From assembly GCA_963784995.1 (NCBI GenBank), contig CAWATZ010000007.1, positions 744,001 to 808,000 on the forward strand: DNA of 64,000 bases. The letters run 5' to 3'. Below the pieces are notes generated by a model, which saw only the letters and a program-made list of their open reading frames with translations, did no database searches and was not told the DNA's origin. Source of the stretch: CAWATZ01 sp963784995. Lineage in GTDB: Bacteria; Planctomycetota; Planctomycetia; Gemmatales; Gemmataceae. The translations under genes and the position numbers were made by a program. Below are positions 17,731 through 28,825 of the stretch, piece after piece. Every line of letters begins with the position of its first letter. The first letter of the stretch is position 1.

Positions 17731-18260
17731 GCACCTGCCTTTATCGTGGCCCGGACCTTCATGTTCTTGAACTTGTGATCCTTGCACATGGTCAGGATCT
17801 GGTAGATGGAGCCATACTCCAGATCACCGTGGGCCCGGAGAATGATCGTCGGATTGACCTTCTCGTTCTTCCCCTCGTTGAGGTTTTCAATGTCCCGGCG
17901 CTTGGTGCGCAACCATTCCTTGAACTCGATCAGCTTCAGAGGAAACTCCTCACCCAGGACAATGATCGATGGGGCCTTGGTGTCGAAGTTCTTGGCCCGG
18001 AGCTTCTCGCGCCAGGCGGCCGGGGCCTTGGCGTAATCTTCCTCGTAGAAGGGCTTGACGTTGACGAACAGCACTTCCGTCTCGGCCTTGCTCAGGGGGA
18101 TGGCCGAGCTGGACGAGGGCAGGACCACCTCGCCGGTGACCTGTTCGTTGACAAAGTTGACGCACATCATGAAGAACATCAGCAGCTGAAGGACAATGTC
18201 CAAAAGCGGCGTCAAATTGGGTTCCGCCGAGCTGCCTTCGCTAGTTGGTCCGTGACTCAT
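17727..18260 (-). CDS. exbD: ExbD/TolR-family protein (first of two)
   Basis: 177 residues with the helix signature N-L-T-P-L-L-D-I-V-L-Q-L-L-M-F-F (~15-30), where the Asp in P-L-L-D is the conserved proton-path residue. The extracytoplasmic part includes L-R-A-H-G-D-L-E-Y-G-S-I-Y-Q-I-L, matching the R-(A/G)-D-x-x-x-x-Y-x-x-(V/I) pattern of ExbD periplasmic domains. Paired ExbD paralogues next to one ExbB are common in planctomycetes. Downstream exbD overlaps by 4 nt. Confidence 0.9.
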   Translation of the reverse strand: MSHGPTSEGSSAEPNLTPLLDIVLQLLMFFMMCVNFVNEQVTGEVVLPSSSSAIPLSKAETEVLFVNVKPFYEEDYAKAPAAWREKLRAKNFDTKAPSIIVLGEEFPLKLIEFKEWLRTKRRDIENLNEGKNEKVNPTIILRAHGDLEYGSIYQILTMCKDHKFKNMKVRATIKAGA

Positions 18261-18290
18261 GGCTCACCTCCCTCGGAAGGATGAAGGATG

Positions 18291-18372
18291 TTAGCCCGAA
18301 GCGCCAGCGAGGGAGGCTGTGTCCTTCGCTGGCTTGAGGGAGGCTTCGTCCCTCGCTGGCGCTTCGGGCTAA
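18291..18372. repeat. 24-bp inverted repeat between exbB and exbD
   Basis: The arms ttagcccgaagcgccagcga… (18291-18314) and 18349-18372 pair perfectly across a 34-nt loop. It lies inside the operon, between exbB (stop 18392) and exbD (start 18260), rather than at its end. It could attenuate transcription or protect/process mRNA so that ExbB is made in excess; that role is inferred. Confidence 0.85.
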
Positions 18373-18391
18373 CTTGACTCATCCCTCATCC

Positions 18392-19249
18392 CTACTTCTT
18401 GATCGCCGCCTGGGTCGCGGGGGCGCGGGTGTCCGCGGCCACCTGGGCCACGGGGGCGGAGCTGGCTTTCTTGGAGTTGTGGTACATCTGCGTCAGCAGG
18501 TCGTCGGCGATGTTGCTGGTGTCCATCGTCAGACGGATCAGGCGATTGCGGAAGAAGGTGTGGGCAAAGATGGCCGGCACCGACAGACCGATGCCGATCA
18601 TGGTCACGGCCAGGGCGTGTGACAGTTTCTCGGCCAGGACCTGCGGCTTGGGGGTGGTGCCTTCCTTGCCCAGTTCCTGGAAGGCGCCGATCATGCCGTA
18701 CACCGTGCCGACCAGGCCGAGCAGCGGGCCCAGGGTGCCGATGGTCGCCAGGTAGCTGATCAGCTGCTCCTTGCCGGCCTTGATGCTCTCGACCATGTTG
18801 AAGGCCGACTCGCGGGCATCCTCGATGCCGTATTGCAGCCGGGACATGCCCGTGGTCAGCACCCGGCCCAGGAAGGAACCGTCCTCCTTGGACATCTCGT
18901 AGGCTTCCTTGAACTTACGCTGATTGACCGTCTCGGTGAAGTCCTCGACAAAGCCCGGCGGAATGAAGGCGCCCATGCGCAGGTCCAGGGTCAGCAGCAC
19001 GATCATGGTCACCATGGCGATGGAGAGCGTCCCCAGGATCAGACCCATGAAAATGCCGGTCGATTTGAGGATGTGGATGAACATGCTGCTGCTGCCGCCG
19101 CCTCCGTCCTTGGCCGCCCCGTCGGCGGCATCCTGGGCAAATGCGGGAGAAACGGCGGGAGAGAGAAAGCAGAGCAGAAAGAGGGCCAGCAGGCAAAGGC
19201 CTGCCCAGCGAATCCAGCAGGGCGGGGAGGGCGCTGCGGAAGAAGTCAT
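18392..19249 (-). CDS. exbB: MotA/TolQ/ExbB proton-channel protein with extra signal peptide
   Basis: A 285-residue protein from the ATG at 19249, which has an AGGAA upstream. The N-terminal signal peptide (W-A-G-L-C-L-L-A-L-F-L-L-C-F-L) is followed by Ala/Gly-rich linker and three membrane helices. The signature Y-L-A-T-I-G-T-L-G-P-L-L-G-L-V-G-T-V-Y-G with the long pore helices is typical of MotA/TolQ/ExbB proteins, and the final helix A-L-A-V-T-M-I-G-I-G-L-S-V-P-A-I is present. An additional cleavable N-terminus is typical of planctomycete and Bacteroidetes versions. First gene of the operon exbB-exbD-exbD-unknown-prenyltransferase repeat. Confidence 0.9.
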   Translation of the reverse strand: MTSSAAPSPPCWIRWAGLCLLALFLLCFLSPAVSPAFAQDAADGAAKDGGGGSSSMFIHILKSTGIFMGLILGTLSIAMVTMIVLLTLDLRMGAFIPPGFVEDFTETVNQRKFKEAYEMSKEDGSFLGRVLTTGMSRLQYGIEDARESAFNMVESIKAGKEQLISYLATIGTLGPLLGLVGTVYGMIGAFQELGKEGTTPKPQVLAEKLSHALAVTMIGIGLSVPAIFAHTFFRNRLIRLTMDTSNIADDLLTQMYHNSKKASSAPVAQVAADTRAPATQAAIKK

Positions 19250-19478
19250 GTTGCGGTTCCTGTCGAGGAAGTTGCGTCCAGAGAACTTGCCCATTGCTGG
19301 GACGTTGACCTTCGGCAGATGGTTCCACCAAAGGGAGCCGTTCCATCCAAATCCGCTCTCCGGAACCGTTCCCAGGCAGCGGAACGATCTGAACGGAGGG
19401 TCAGCATCCAATCTCAATGACACACCTATTAATGTGACTGCCGGAAATGTGGAGTGTCAAGAGGTTTCTTGCGAGTCT

Positions 19479-19545
19479 GTTCCGAAAGCCGCTTGCGGCT
19501 TCGCGCACCACGCTGGTGCGCTAAGCCGCAAGCGGCTTTCGGAAC
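19479..19545. repeat. 23-bp inverted repeat with nested inner stem
   Basis: The arms 19479-19501 and 19523-19545 (core aagccgcaagcggctt) pair perfectly. The loop itself contains cgcacca/tggtgcg, which extends the fold. It lies between the protease stop (19559) and the upstream region of exbB. The same core reappears at 38834-38882. Confidence 0.9.
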
Positions 19546-19558
19546 GCTCCGTGCCCGA

Positions 19559-21624
19559 TCATTTGCCCTTGTTCGAGTTCTGCAGAAGATCTTCCATGAT
19601 CTGCAGCATCTCGTTGTTCAGGAAGTTCCGCTTGAACTTGTAGTTGCTGTCTCCGGAGCGCGACTCGGAGGGCATCGCCTCGGTGATCTTGGCATCGAGC
19701 TTGTCCGCCTCGTCGCGGGTGTTCAGCTCGCGCAGTTCCTTTTCGTTAAGCGACACTTTCTTGCGGGCCTTGCGTTCCTTGAGCAGCTCGATGTCCCTGG
19801 CCAGGCCGGCAAAGTCCTTCGATTCCTTGATCCGCTTGGCCGACCGCTCTTGCAGGGCCGTCTTCAGCTCGGGCGTGATCAGCCCGACCTTGTTGTGCTC
19901 GGCCGGATCGACCTGGTCGAAGGGCAGGGCGTGTTCTTGCTCCTTCTCGCCATCCACCAACTGCCCCGTGAGCGAGGGGACGACGACGTCGGACAGGACG
20001 CCGCGAGCCTGGGTGCTGTGGCCGTTGACGCGGTAGAACAGCTGGATGGTCAGCTTCAGGGCCCCGAGCTTGCCAGGCTGCGGAACCTGGAGGTGCTCGC
20101 CCAGGTCGATGACCGTTTGCACTGTTCCCTTGCCGTAGGTCTGCGAGTCGCCAACGATCAGCGCCCGGTGGTAATCCTGCAGCGCTCCTGCAAGGATCTC
20201 CGAGGCGCTGGCACTCAGCTTGCTCGTCAGGACAATCAACGGCCCGCCGTAGACGACGCCCCGTTCCGGGTCGTCCTTGCGCTGCACCCGGCCCTTGAGC
20301 CCCTTCACCTGCACGATCGCTCCCCGGTCGATGAACAGGCCGGTCAGGCCCAGGGCCTCGGTGAGCAGGCCGCCGCCATTGTGGCGCAGGTCGAGGATGA
20401 CGCCGTCCACCTTTTTCGCCTCGAACTCCTTGAGGAGCTTGCGCACGTCCTCGGTGGCGCTCTTGCGCTCCTCCTTGTCGCCGTAGAAGCTCGGCAGATC
20501 GATGACGCCGATCCGGTACGGCTTGCCGTCCGGCTTCTTGCCGTCCTCGACCACCTCGCCGCGGGCTTCCTGTGTTCGTCAGCTCGATTTTCTGCCGGGT
20601 CAGCTCGACAAGCACCGGCTCCACCTTGCCGACCTGCACCACTTTCATCTGCACCTTGGTGCCGCGCTTGCCGCGGATCATCTTGACCACGTCCTGCAGT
20701 TTCATGTCCTCCGTTTCGACGAACTTGTCGTCTCCCTGGGCGACGGCGACAATCTTGTCGTTGGGTTTGAGCCGGCCATCCTTTCCCGCCGCTCCGCCGG
20801 CCACGACCTCGACCACGATCGTCTGGCCATTCTCCGAACGCAGCACGGCGCCGATGCCGTCGAGGTTCAGCCGCAGGGCAATCTCGAAATCGGCCAGCGA
20901 GGTCGGCGACATGTAGGTCGAATGCGGGTCGATGCTGGTGGTCATGTCGGTCAGATAGATTTCCAGCAGGTCGGAGTTGTCCATCTGCTTCCAGCGCTTC
21001 AGCATCGACTGGTAGCGCTGCAGGATCTTCTTCCTGGCGTCGGCCTCGGGCAGCGGTTTCTCGGCCAGACGCTGCTGCAGCAGCTCGAACTTGATCCGCT
21101 TGCGCCAGCGCTCGCGCATCTCCTCCTCGGAGCCGGCATAAGGGAGGGTGTCCGCATCCGTATCCATGTGACTCCTTGACGGTGAAGTCATGTTTGGCCG
21201 GCACCAGTTCCTCGACCAGCTTCAGCCGTTCCGCCAGGCGCGTCTTGAAGCGACTGTAGACGTCGTGGGCGAAGGTGAGATCGCCCTTGAGGAGCTGATC
21301 GTCGAGTTCGGTTTCGAGCTTCTTGAACTCGTCGATGTCGCTTTGGAGGAAGAAGACCTTGTTGGGGTCAAGGCTCTTGAGGAAACGCTTGAACAGCCGT
21401 TTGGAAATCTCGTCGCCGATCTTGGGCTGAGTCGGATGGGCGAACTGGAGGAACTCGCACACCATCTTGGCCACCAGGGCATCCTGCCTGGCATCCTGCT
21501 TGCCCACCTCGGGCTTGGTGGTGGCCTGCGGGGCCAGCAAGAGCAGGCCCATCAAGGCCGGCAGGAGAGGAAACCAGTTGCGGAGAAGAAACCATCGGGT
21601 CATGTCCAGAAGCCTCGCTTTCAT
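19559..21624 (-). CDS. prc: Tail-specific/C-terminal processing protease (S41), two frameshifts
   Basis: An exported serine protease that trims or degrades envelope proteins from their C-termini. It is read in three frames. 21624 to ~21170: signal peptide (W-F-P-L-L-P-A-L-M-G-L-L-L-L) and N-terminal helical domain with S-L-D-P-N-K-V-F-F-L. ~21170 to ~20570: PDZ region with L-R-L-N-L-D-G-I-G-A-V-L and G-G-A-A-G-K-D-G-R-L-K-P-N-D. ~20570 to 19559: catalytic domain with L-D-L-R-H-N-G-G-G, S-K-L-S-A-S-A-S-E-I (nucleophile Ser) and Y-G-K-G-T-V-Q (general-base Lys). A start at 21603 (M-T-R-W-F) is also possible. All functional residues are intact, so sequence indels are likely. Joined length ~688 aa, normal for Prc. 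Confidence 0.9.
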
Positions 21625-21781
21625 GCGGAGGAAATCGGGTCCGGCAGGCCGCCAACCGTTCGCCGCCGGTTGGCAGCTGGGGTGCCGTGCGCTCCACCGT
21701 TCGTGTACCGTCTAGTGCATGTTACCGCCCACGCGGTTGTCCCGCAATCGCGAAGCGCCGAATGAGAACCCCCAGCCTGCC

Positions 21782-21885
21782 ACCCAGGACTCACGTCCTG
21801 GTCTATTGACTGTCGCCCCTTCGGGGCTGAAGACAACAAGCCCCGAAGGGGCGACAGTCAATAGACCAGGACGTGAGTCCTGGGT
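21782..21885. repeat. Perfect 47-bp inverted repeat
   Basis: The arms 21782-21828 and 21839-21885 are exact reverse complements around a 10-nt loop; each arm contains smaller palindromes (caggactcacgtcctg and ccccgaagggg). It occupies the ~400-bp gap between divergent prc (-) and the secretin gene (+), so here it is at 5' ends, not a terminator. Short ORFs running through it are artefacts. Confidence 0.95.
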
Positions 21886-22028
21886 AGCCGCGCACTGCTC
21901 TTGACCTTCTCCCAGGGGCTGAGTATGGTCCCGTCGCTTTCCGCAGTCTTCCTGAGAAAAAAAGCAGGACTCAAGTTCCATTGGACACTTGAGCGATTGG
22001 ACGGCACAGGCCAGGGAAGGAGGCCAAG

Positions 22029-25000
22029 GTGTTCAGGGCAATTCAAATCACGGGGATTCACCTGGCTGCGAGTCTGCTCGTCAGCATGGCGGCGTCACCG
22101 CTGGCGGCACAGCAACAGGATGAGTCCCGGCCGGGCAGTTCCGGCAGCATGGGCACCCTGCCGCCCCAACCGCCGGCCGGGCCCGGGAGTTCCCTGCTGG
22201 ACGGCCCCTCCCGGCCGGCCTTGCCGCCGCTGCAGGGCCGGCCCTCGCAGGCGCACGTGGTCCTGAACCGGGCCATCGAATTACAGCGCCAGGGCGATTA
22301 CGAGGGGGCGGCGCCGCTGTTCCTGGAGGCCCAGCGCCGCCAGGCCGACCTGTCGCCCCAGAAACAGCATGAGCTGGCCCAGTTCATGCAGGACAACACC
22401 CAGGCCCTCCAGGCACGCAAGGACGCCACCGAGAGCCTGCGCCTGGCCGAGAAGTTCCTGGCCGAGAACCGCCCGGAGGAGGCCAATGCCAAGCTGCGCC
22501 GGGTCTCCCTCAATGAGCAGTACCTGCTGCTGGCCGACCGCCAGCGCTACCAGGCCCTGTTTCAGCCCTTCCGCCGGACCGGACCGGGCGTGGCGGGCCC
22601 GGCCGGGACTTCCGCAAGCGCAACGGCGAACCCGACCGCCGCCGCCCAGCCCACCAACCCGGCACTGCTGGCACGCGACAAGGTCAAGCAGGCCCGGGTG
22701 CAGCTGGCCGCGTACCAGTTCGAGGCCGCGGAGAAGCTGGCCAGCGAGGCCGAAGAAATGCACCAGGTTTACAACCGGGGCGAGGACACGCCGCGCGACG
22801 TGCTGCGCGACGCGGCCCATGCTCGCTCCGATCCGAAATCCCTGCTCACCGCCGCCCGCGCTGCCCTGGGACGCAAGGACTATGACCGGGCCGAGCAGCT
22901 GGGCCAGCTGGCCGGTCAGCTGCGCTCGAGCTGGTCGCTGCAACTGTTCGGCGACACCCCGGCCAAGGTCCTCAAGGACGTCCAGACGGCCCGGGCCCGG
23001 GAGAGCGAAGGGCCTGCTCTCCCTCTGCCCCCGCGAGAAGGGAAGACCGGGGCAAATGGGGAACCTGGCACCGCCTCGGTGCCGCCTGCTCAGCCACAAG
23101 CCCGAAGCGCCAGCGCCGGGACCGCCCAGAGCCAGCAGACCCCGCAAAAAGAACGAAGCATGTTCAGCTGGCTGAACCCCTTCGGCAGCAAGAACAAGAG
23201 CGACGCCGGCAAACCCGGCGCGACGCCTCCAGCGAACGCCTCGGGGCAAGAGCCGGGTGCGACCGGCGACCTCAAGCCGTTCTCGCCCACGCTCCCGGCG
23301 GGCGGCCTGAGCAGCAACGCCGCCCCCGGCAAGCCAGCACCGCCGCAAACGCCCGCCGGCCTGGCCTCGGCCACGCCGACTCTCGCCCCGGGAAAGGACC
23401 TGCCCCGGGCCCTGGTTGGCTCCATCACGCCGGCCCCCGGAACGGCACCGAGCAACCCGCCGGGCCTGGCCAATCTCCCTCGCGCCCGGGTCAGCGCCGT
23501 CGATGCTCCGCCGGGGCCGCCTTCCGGCCCCGTGCCGCCGGCTGCCGGCCAGACGCCCGTGGCGCGCCAGGTCACGCCGACGCCTCCAGCAACGCCGCCC
23601 ACCCGGCCCTTGCAGCCTCCCACCAAGATCGAACTGGCGCAGACAACGCCGCCCCAAGCGCAGGCCGGCCTGCCGGCCGGAGCGCACGCAGGCGTGCGGG
23701 GCCCGGCCAGCAATCCTCCGGGCGGACCGCGTCCGACTCCGCCCGCCTCCGGAGGAACCACCTCGCCGCAGCAACCGGGGCCGATCCATGATCCGCGCCT
23801 GACCCAGGTTTCCGCGAAGCCGGCCCCTGTCCCGGCAGCCAGCACGCCGCCGCCACCCCGGGCGTCCCTGCCGCTGCCGGCCGTCCCGGTGGACGAGACG
23901 GAAGCGGCCCGGGCCCTGGTGGCCCAGGCCCGGCTCGCGCTCCAGCAAGGCAACCTGGTTCAGGCCAAGAACTTCAACGACCAGGCCCGGCTGAAGAAGT
24001 CCAACCTCGCCTGGTGGGAGGACAACCCCAACCTGGTCGCTGCCGGCATCGCCGAGAAGGAAGCCTTTGCCGGCGTGCGGCAGGCATCGGGCACCAGCCA
24101 GCCGGGCGAAGCGGCGGGGAACGCGACCAAACAGGACCTGATGAGCAAGCGCAAGGAAGAGGCGGTCAATCTGCTCCACAAGGGGCGAACTCTGAGCAAC
24201 GACGGCAAACTCGACGAGGCCATGCAGTGTGCCATCAAGGCGCGCGGCCTGAACGTGAAATGGGGCTTTTTCGAGGACAACCCGGACAAGCTGCAGAAGG
24301 ACATCACCAAGGCGCGCATTGAGCGCGACAAGGCCGAATCGTATAAGGTGCTCGCCGAGGCGCGCCGGCTCCTGGAAGCGAGCGAACTGGAAGCCGCGAT
24401 GCGGGCCTGCTACCGCGCCCATACCCTGCACGGCACCTACAGCATCTGGGACATCCGCGACCGTCCCTCAATGGTGCTGGGCGAAATTGAGAAGGCCAAA
24501 CAGAAAAAGAAGCTGCTGGCGGATGCCGCCAAGGCCAATGCCGCGCAAGGGACTGCCCTGGCGGCGACCGGCGCCGGCCAGGGCCCCGGAGGCCCTCCCC
24601 AGAACCCGGCACCCGCGGTTGACCCCAGGCAGCAGGCAAGCAAGTTCCTGAGCGACGCCCGCCAGGCCCTGCAAATGGGCGATCTCGTCCGGGCCAGGTA
24701 TCTGGCCGATCACGTCAAAAAGATGAACGTCCGCTTCAATCCCGGCGAGGACACGCCGGACGCCGTCTACCACGACATCGAGCTGGCCCAGGCGGGAGCA
24801 GGCGGCGCCGGCAGGCCGGCCACCCCCGTTCCGCCCGCAAACCCCGCCGTCGTCCAGGGACCGCCCATGCCCGCGGCACCGGTTGGTCCCGCTCAGGGAC
24901 CGCTGGCTTCCGTGACCCCGGCCGCGAATCCGACCCCCGGTGCAGGTCAGCCCTCCCAGCCCGTGCAGCCGGTTATACCGGTGCTGCCGCCCAGCGTGCT

Positions 25001-28000
25001 TGTGAATGGCCCGCCGCCGGGCTCGAATCTGCCGGTCGCCCCTAGCACGCGGTTGAATGGCGGTTCCGGGCTGAGCCAGACTTCCGGGCAGGACCCGGTG
25101 CCGGGCCTGCCGGACGGAACCATCCGGGCCGGCATGGGCCCGATCCCGTCACAGTCTGCCATGGCGCAGCGGAAGATCCAGGCGCAGCAGCTGCTTGCCC
25201 AGGCTCGCGCTCTGCAGAAAGACGGCAAACTGATCGAGGCCCGGACTCTGGCGCTGGAGGCCCAGAAGATCGGTGCTCCGTTCGGTCCTCAGGAGGACAG
25301 CCCGGAACTGATCCTGGGGCAGCTGGACGGCCAGGCCCGCATGCTGAGCGACTTCCTGCTGCGCACCGGCTATGAAACGGCCACCTGCGGCAAGGGCCCC
25401 GAGGCCCAGCGCTTTCAGAATGCCGAGAAGTGCTTCCTGGACGCTCGCCAACTGGCCACCGCCTTCGGCCAGGATACGCAGCCCTTTGAAGCGCGTCTGA
25501 CCTGGCTGACCAACCTGCGGAACAGCCAGCCCGGCATCGCCGTGGCCCAGAACACGACTCCGCCAGCCCCGCAGCCGGCTCCTCTGACCCGGAGCCAGGA
25601 GAACCTGCGGGACGCTCGCCGGGATTTGCGAGCGGGAGACACCGCCAGTGCCAAGCGCAAGGCCCAGGAGGCATTCCTGGACCCGGGAGCCCGCGAGCAG
25701 GCCCTGGCGCTGATCCGCAGCATCGACGCGGAGGTGAAGAATCAGCAGGTGCTGGAGGCCCGGCGTGGCTTTGACGCCGCCCTGAAGGCGTACTATCGCC
25801 GCGATTTTGCCCACGCCCGCAGCATCCTGAATTACGTTAATCCGCAGATGCTCGACGGGGACCGCCGCGAACGGCTCCGCAACATCATGAGTACGCCGGA
25901 AATGAGTCCCAGGATGGACAACGCCCTGGCCCAGGTGACCGGCAAGGGCGTCGGCCCCGGAATGCTGCTCCCCACTCAGGCCGATGGCGGTCCCGGCCGA
26001 CCGGACAACCGCAATCCAGCCGGACCGGGAGTCCCAGTCCCACCGGGGCCGTTCCACGTCGGCGTGCCGGGGTTCGCCCAATCGACCGACCTGCCCAAGC
26101 CAGGCATCCTGGAGTCAACCCAGGCCATGCGGGCGATCAAGTTCCAGCAGCTGCGCCAGGACAGCCTGCGCATCCAGAGCGAGGCTGCCGAGAAGTTCCG
26201 GATGGGCCAGACCGACGAGGCCCTGGCGATGCTGCAGGAGCACCTGCAGACGCTGGGAGATCCGCAGTCCGGCCTGGACCCGACCCAGACCAGACTGCTG
26301 ACGCGCTCGGTGGAATCCCGTCTGGACCAATACAAAGTGCTGAAAAACCAGCAGGACCTGATGGCGAAAACCGACCAGGCCAGGAGGAACGGGGTATCGG
26401 AAAGGGCGAAGAAGTTCAATCATGAGGAGGCCAGGCAGAAGGAAATCGCCAAGCAGATGAAGATGTTCAACGAGCTTTACGCTGCGGGCAAGTACGAAGA
26501 GGCCATGACCGCCGCCCTGAAAGCACGCGAGCTGGATCCGGATAGCTCCATTGCCGCTGCGGCCTACAGCATTGCGAGAAACCAGTCTCGGATCAAGGAT
26601 GCTCACGACAGGAGCGCTCGCTCGGAGGAGGCGAACCTCAGAGCACTGAACGATGCTGACGACCCGGCCGACTCCAGGGTCTACTCCTCCAAGCCCTTCG
26701 TTTTCAACAAGGATCCCAAGATCTGGGAAACGGCGCGGAACCGCCGCCCCGCATCGATCACCAACAACAGAAGGACGGATAAGGATCGCGAAATCGAGAA
26801 CCGGCTGAGCACCCCGGCGACGCTCAACTTTGCCGACACGCCGCTGAAGCAGGTGATCGACGATCTGCGCACCTTCCACGGGATCAACTTCTGGGTGGAC
26901 GAGGTGGCGCTGCAGCAGGAAGGCATCAACCTCAACCAGCTGGTCTCGATCAAGCTGGAGAACGTGCAGTTGAAGTCGGCACTGACGCTGCTGCTGCGCT
27001 CGAGCCGGTTGACCTACGTGGTCAAGGACGGGGTGGTGGAGATCACCACGGAGAACGAGGCCCGCGGCAAGCTGGTGACGTCGTGCTACCTGGTGGCCGA
27101 CCTGGTGATTCCGATCACCGACTACGGCCGGCTGGGTACGACCGGCCTGACCACCTCGTGGGGCAGCAACGTGCCCACCTCGACCCCGGCGATGTCGCCG
27201 TCGCCGATGGAGCCGCTGATGGGGCTGTGGGGCGGCACCCCGGCGGGCCCCCCGGCCCCGATGTACAACACCAACGTCTACGGCAACGGCAACACCTACG
27301 GCCAGGGTTACGGCAGCGGCGGCACCGGGGTGCCGATCGGCGGCGGCAACGTGCCGCCGTCGCAGCAGGCCCGGGTCGCCCCACCCACGCAAACGCAGGA
27401 GCGCATGCTGATCGACCTGATCACCCGGACGATCAACCCCAAGACCTGGTCGGACCTGGGCGGTCCCGGCACCATTGAGTATTTCCCGCTGACCATGTCG
27501 CTGGTGATCAACCAGACGCCGGACCTGCAGGAACAGATCCAGGACCTGCTGGTGGCCCTGCGCCGCTTGCAGGACCAGGAAGTGGCCGTCGAGGTCAAGG
27601 TGGTGTCGATCTCGGAGGACTTCTTCGAGCAGATCGGCGTCTCGTTCACGATGAACATTCCGACCAACAGCGCCGGCGTGGCCCAGCAGGTTTCGCAGGG
27701 GTACATTCCCTCCCGGCTGATCTCGGGCATCACCCCGGCCGGCAACCTGACCAACGACCTGTCGATCCCGATCACGAACAACATCTTCGCCAATCAGTCG
27801 CTGCCGTTCTTTGGTCAGGGCACGGGCGTGCCGGGCTATGGCGGCATCACCATGGGCCTGGCCTTCCTCAGCGAGATCCAGGTGTTCCTGTTCATGCAGG
27901 CCGCCCAGGGCGACTCGCGCACTAACGTGATGCAAGCACCCAAGCTGACCCTGTTCAACGGGCAGACGGCCACGCTGACGGTGAGCGAGTCGGCCCCGTT

Positions 28001-28540
28001 CGTGAGCAACGTGACGGCCACGGTGCAGAACGGCCTGGTGCTGTTCACGCCCATCGTGACGCCGCTGACCACGGGTGTGTCGCTGACCTTGCAGGCGGTG
28101 ATCTCGGGCGATCGGCGCTTTGTCCGGCTGTCGCTGATGCCCTCGTTCTCCGTGCCGGTGCCGGGCCCGGTGAACCTGTTCCCGATCGTGGTGCCAGTCT
28201 TTCCGATCAGCCCGATTGGTCCGGGGAGTCCTTCGCCGATCGTGTTCACCCAGTACATCCACCTGCCGGTGTTCAACACGATCCTGGTCGGCACCACGGT
28301 CATGGTGCCCGACGGCGGCACGGTGGTCCTGGGCGGTCTGAAGCTGCTGTCGGAAGCGCGCAGGAACTGGGCCCGCCGATCCTGAGCAAGATCCCCTACG
28401 TCAGCCGTCTGTTCCGCAACGTCTCCTACGGCAAGGACACGGCCAGCCTGATGATCATGGTCACGCCGCGCATCATCATCATGGAAGAAGAGGAAGAGTA
28501 TCAAACCGGCTTTGTGCGGCCGCAAGCCGTACAGCCCTGA
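22029..28540 (+). CDS. Giant repeat-containing secretin (GspD-like), one frameshift near its end
   Basis: An outer-membrane channel protein of the type II/IV secretion family, ~2170 residues against ~650-750 for ordinary GspD. A GTG start with strong Shine-Dalgarno (ggaagg agg) and a signal peptide (A-A-S-L-L-V-S-M-A-A-S-P-L-A-A-Q) begin it. The N-terminal 1550 residues hold at least seven helical repeats (start residues ~214, 271, 627, 709, 775, 868, 1052; pattern A-x3-G-(D/K)-x4-A-x3-A…(E/G)-D-x-P-x-x-(V/I)-x-x-(D/Q)-(I/L)) and Pro/Ala-rich linkers. Then come an STN/N0-like domain (N-F-A-D-T-P-L-K-Q-V-I-D-D-L, ~1598) and the secretin core (residues ~1830-2110). Near 28369-28371 a missing base in a G run puts the ending in another frame: G-P-P-I-L-S-K-I-P-Y-V-S-R-L-F-R and L-M-I-M-V-T-P-R-I-I, the secretin hallmark. 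Confidence 0.9.
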
Positions 28541-28557
28541 TGCTTTCCCCCTTGCCC

Positions 28558-28586
28558 CTCGAACCCAGGCAGAGCCTGGGTCCGAG
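28558..28586. terminator. Hairpin after the secretin gene
   Basis: ctcgaacccaggc (28558-28570) and gcctgggtccgag (28574-28586) pair with one mismatch around a 3-nt loop, 18 nt after the reconstructed secretin stop. No strong T-run follows. The remaining ~240 bp to the fabH start holds no supported ORF. Confidence 0.6.
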
Positions 28587-28825
28587 AGGGTTTAGGTAAA
28601 CTCGGCCGTCCAGGCGCCTCGGTTCGGATACACAGCCCAGAAGGGGGACGGCGGACAGCGGGATGGCGTGTTGGGGAAGTGTACCGCTTGCAAAAATTCT
28701 CGCTGAAGATAGGATACCAGCGCAGGGGAATTCCACCAGTCAAGACGATTGGCCCTGAGAACGGATGGCAGGGAAGCGCGGCTCCGGCAACAGTAACCCA
28801 GCAACCCTCTCGAGAGGCGTTCGAC

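Noticed and set aside
21712..21981. Short ORFs through the 47-bp inverted repeat
   Set aside because: The encoded peptides are just the repeat translated on both strands, with no ribosome-binding site.
26115..28262. Long (715-codon) frame opposite the secretin gene
   Set aside because: Composition (Arg, Gly, His and Gln rich) is that of an antisense shadow in GC-rich coding DNA; no recognisable motif.
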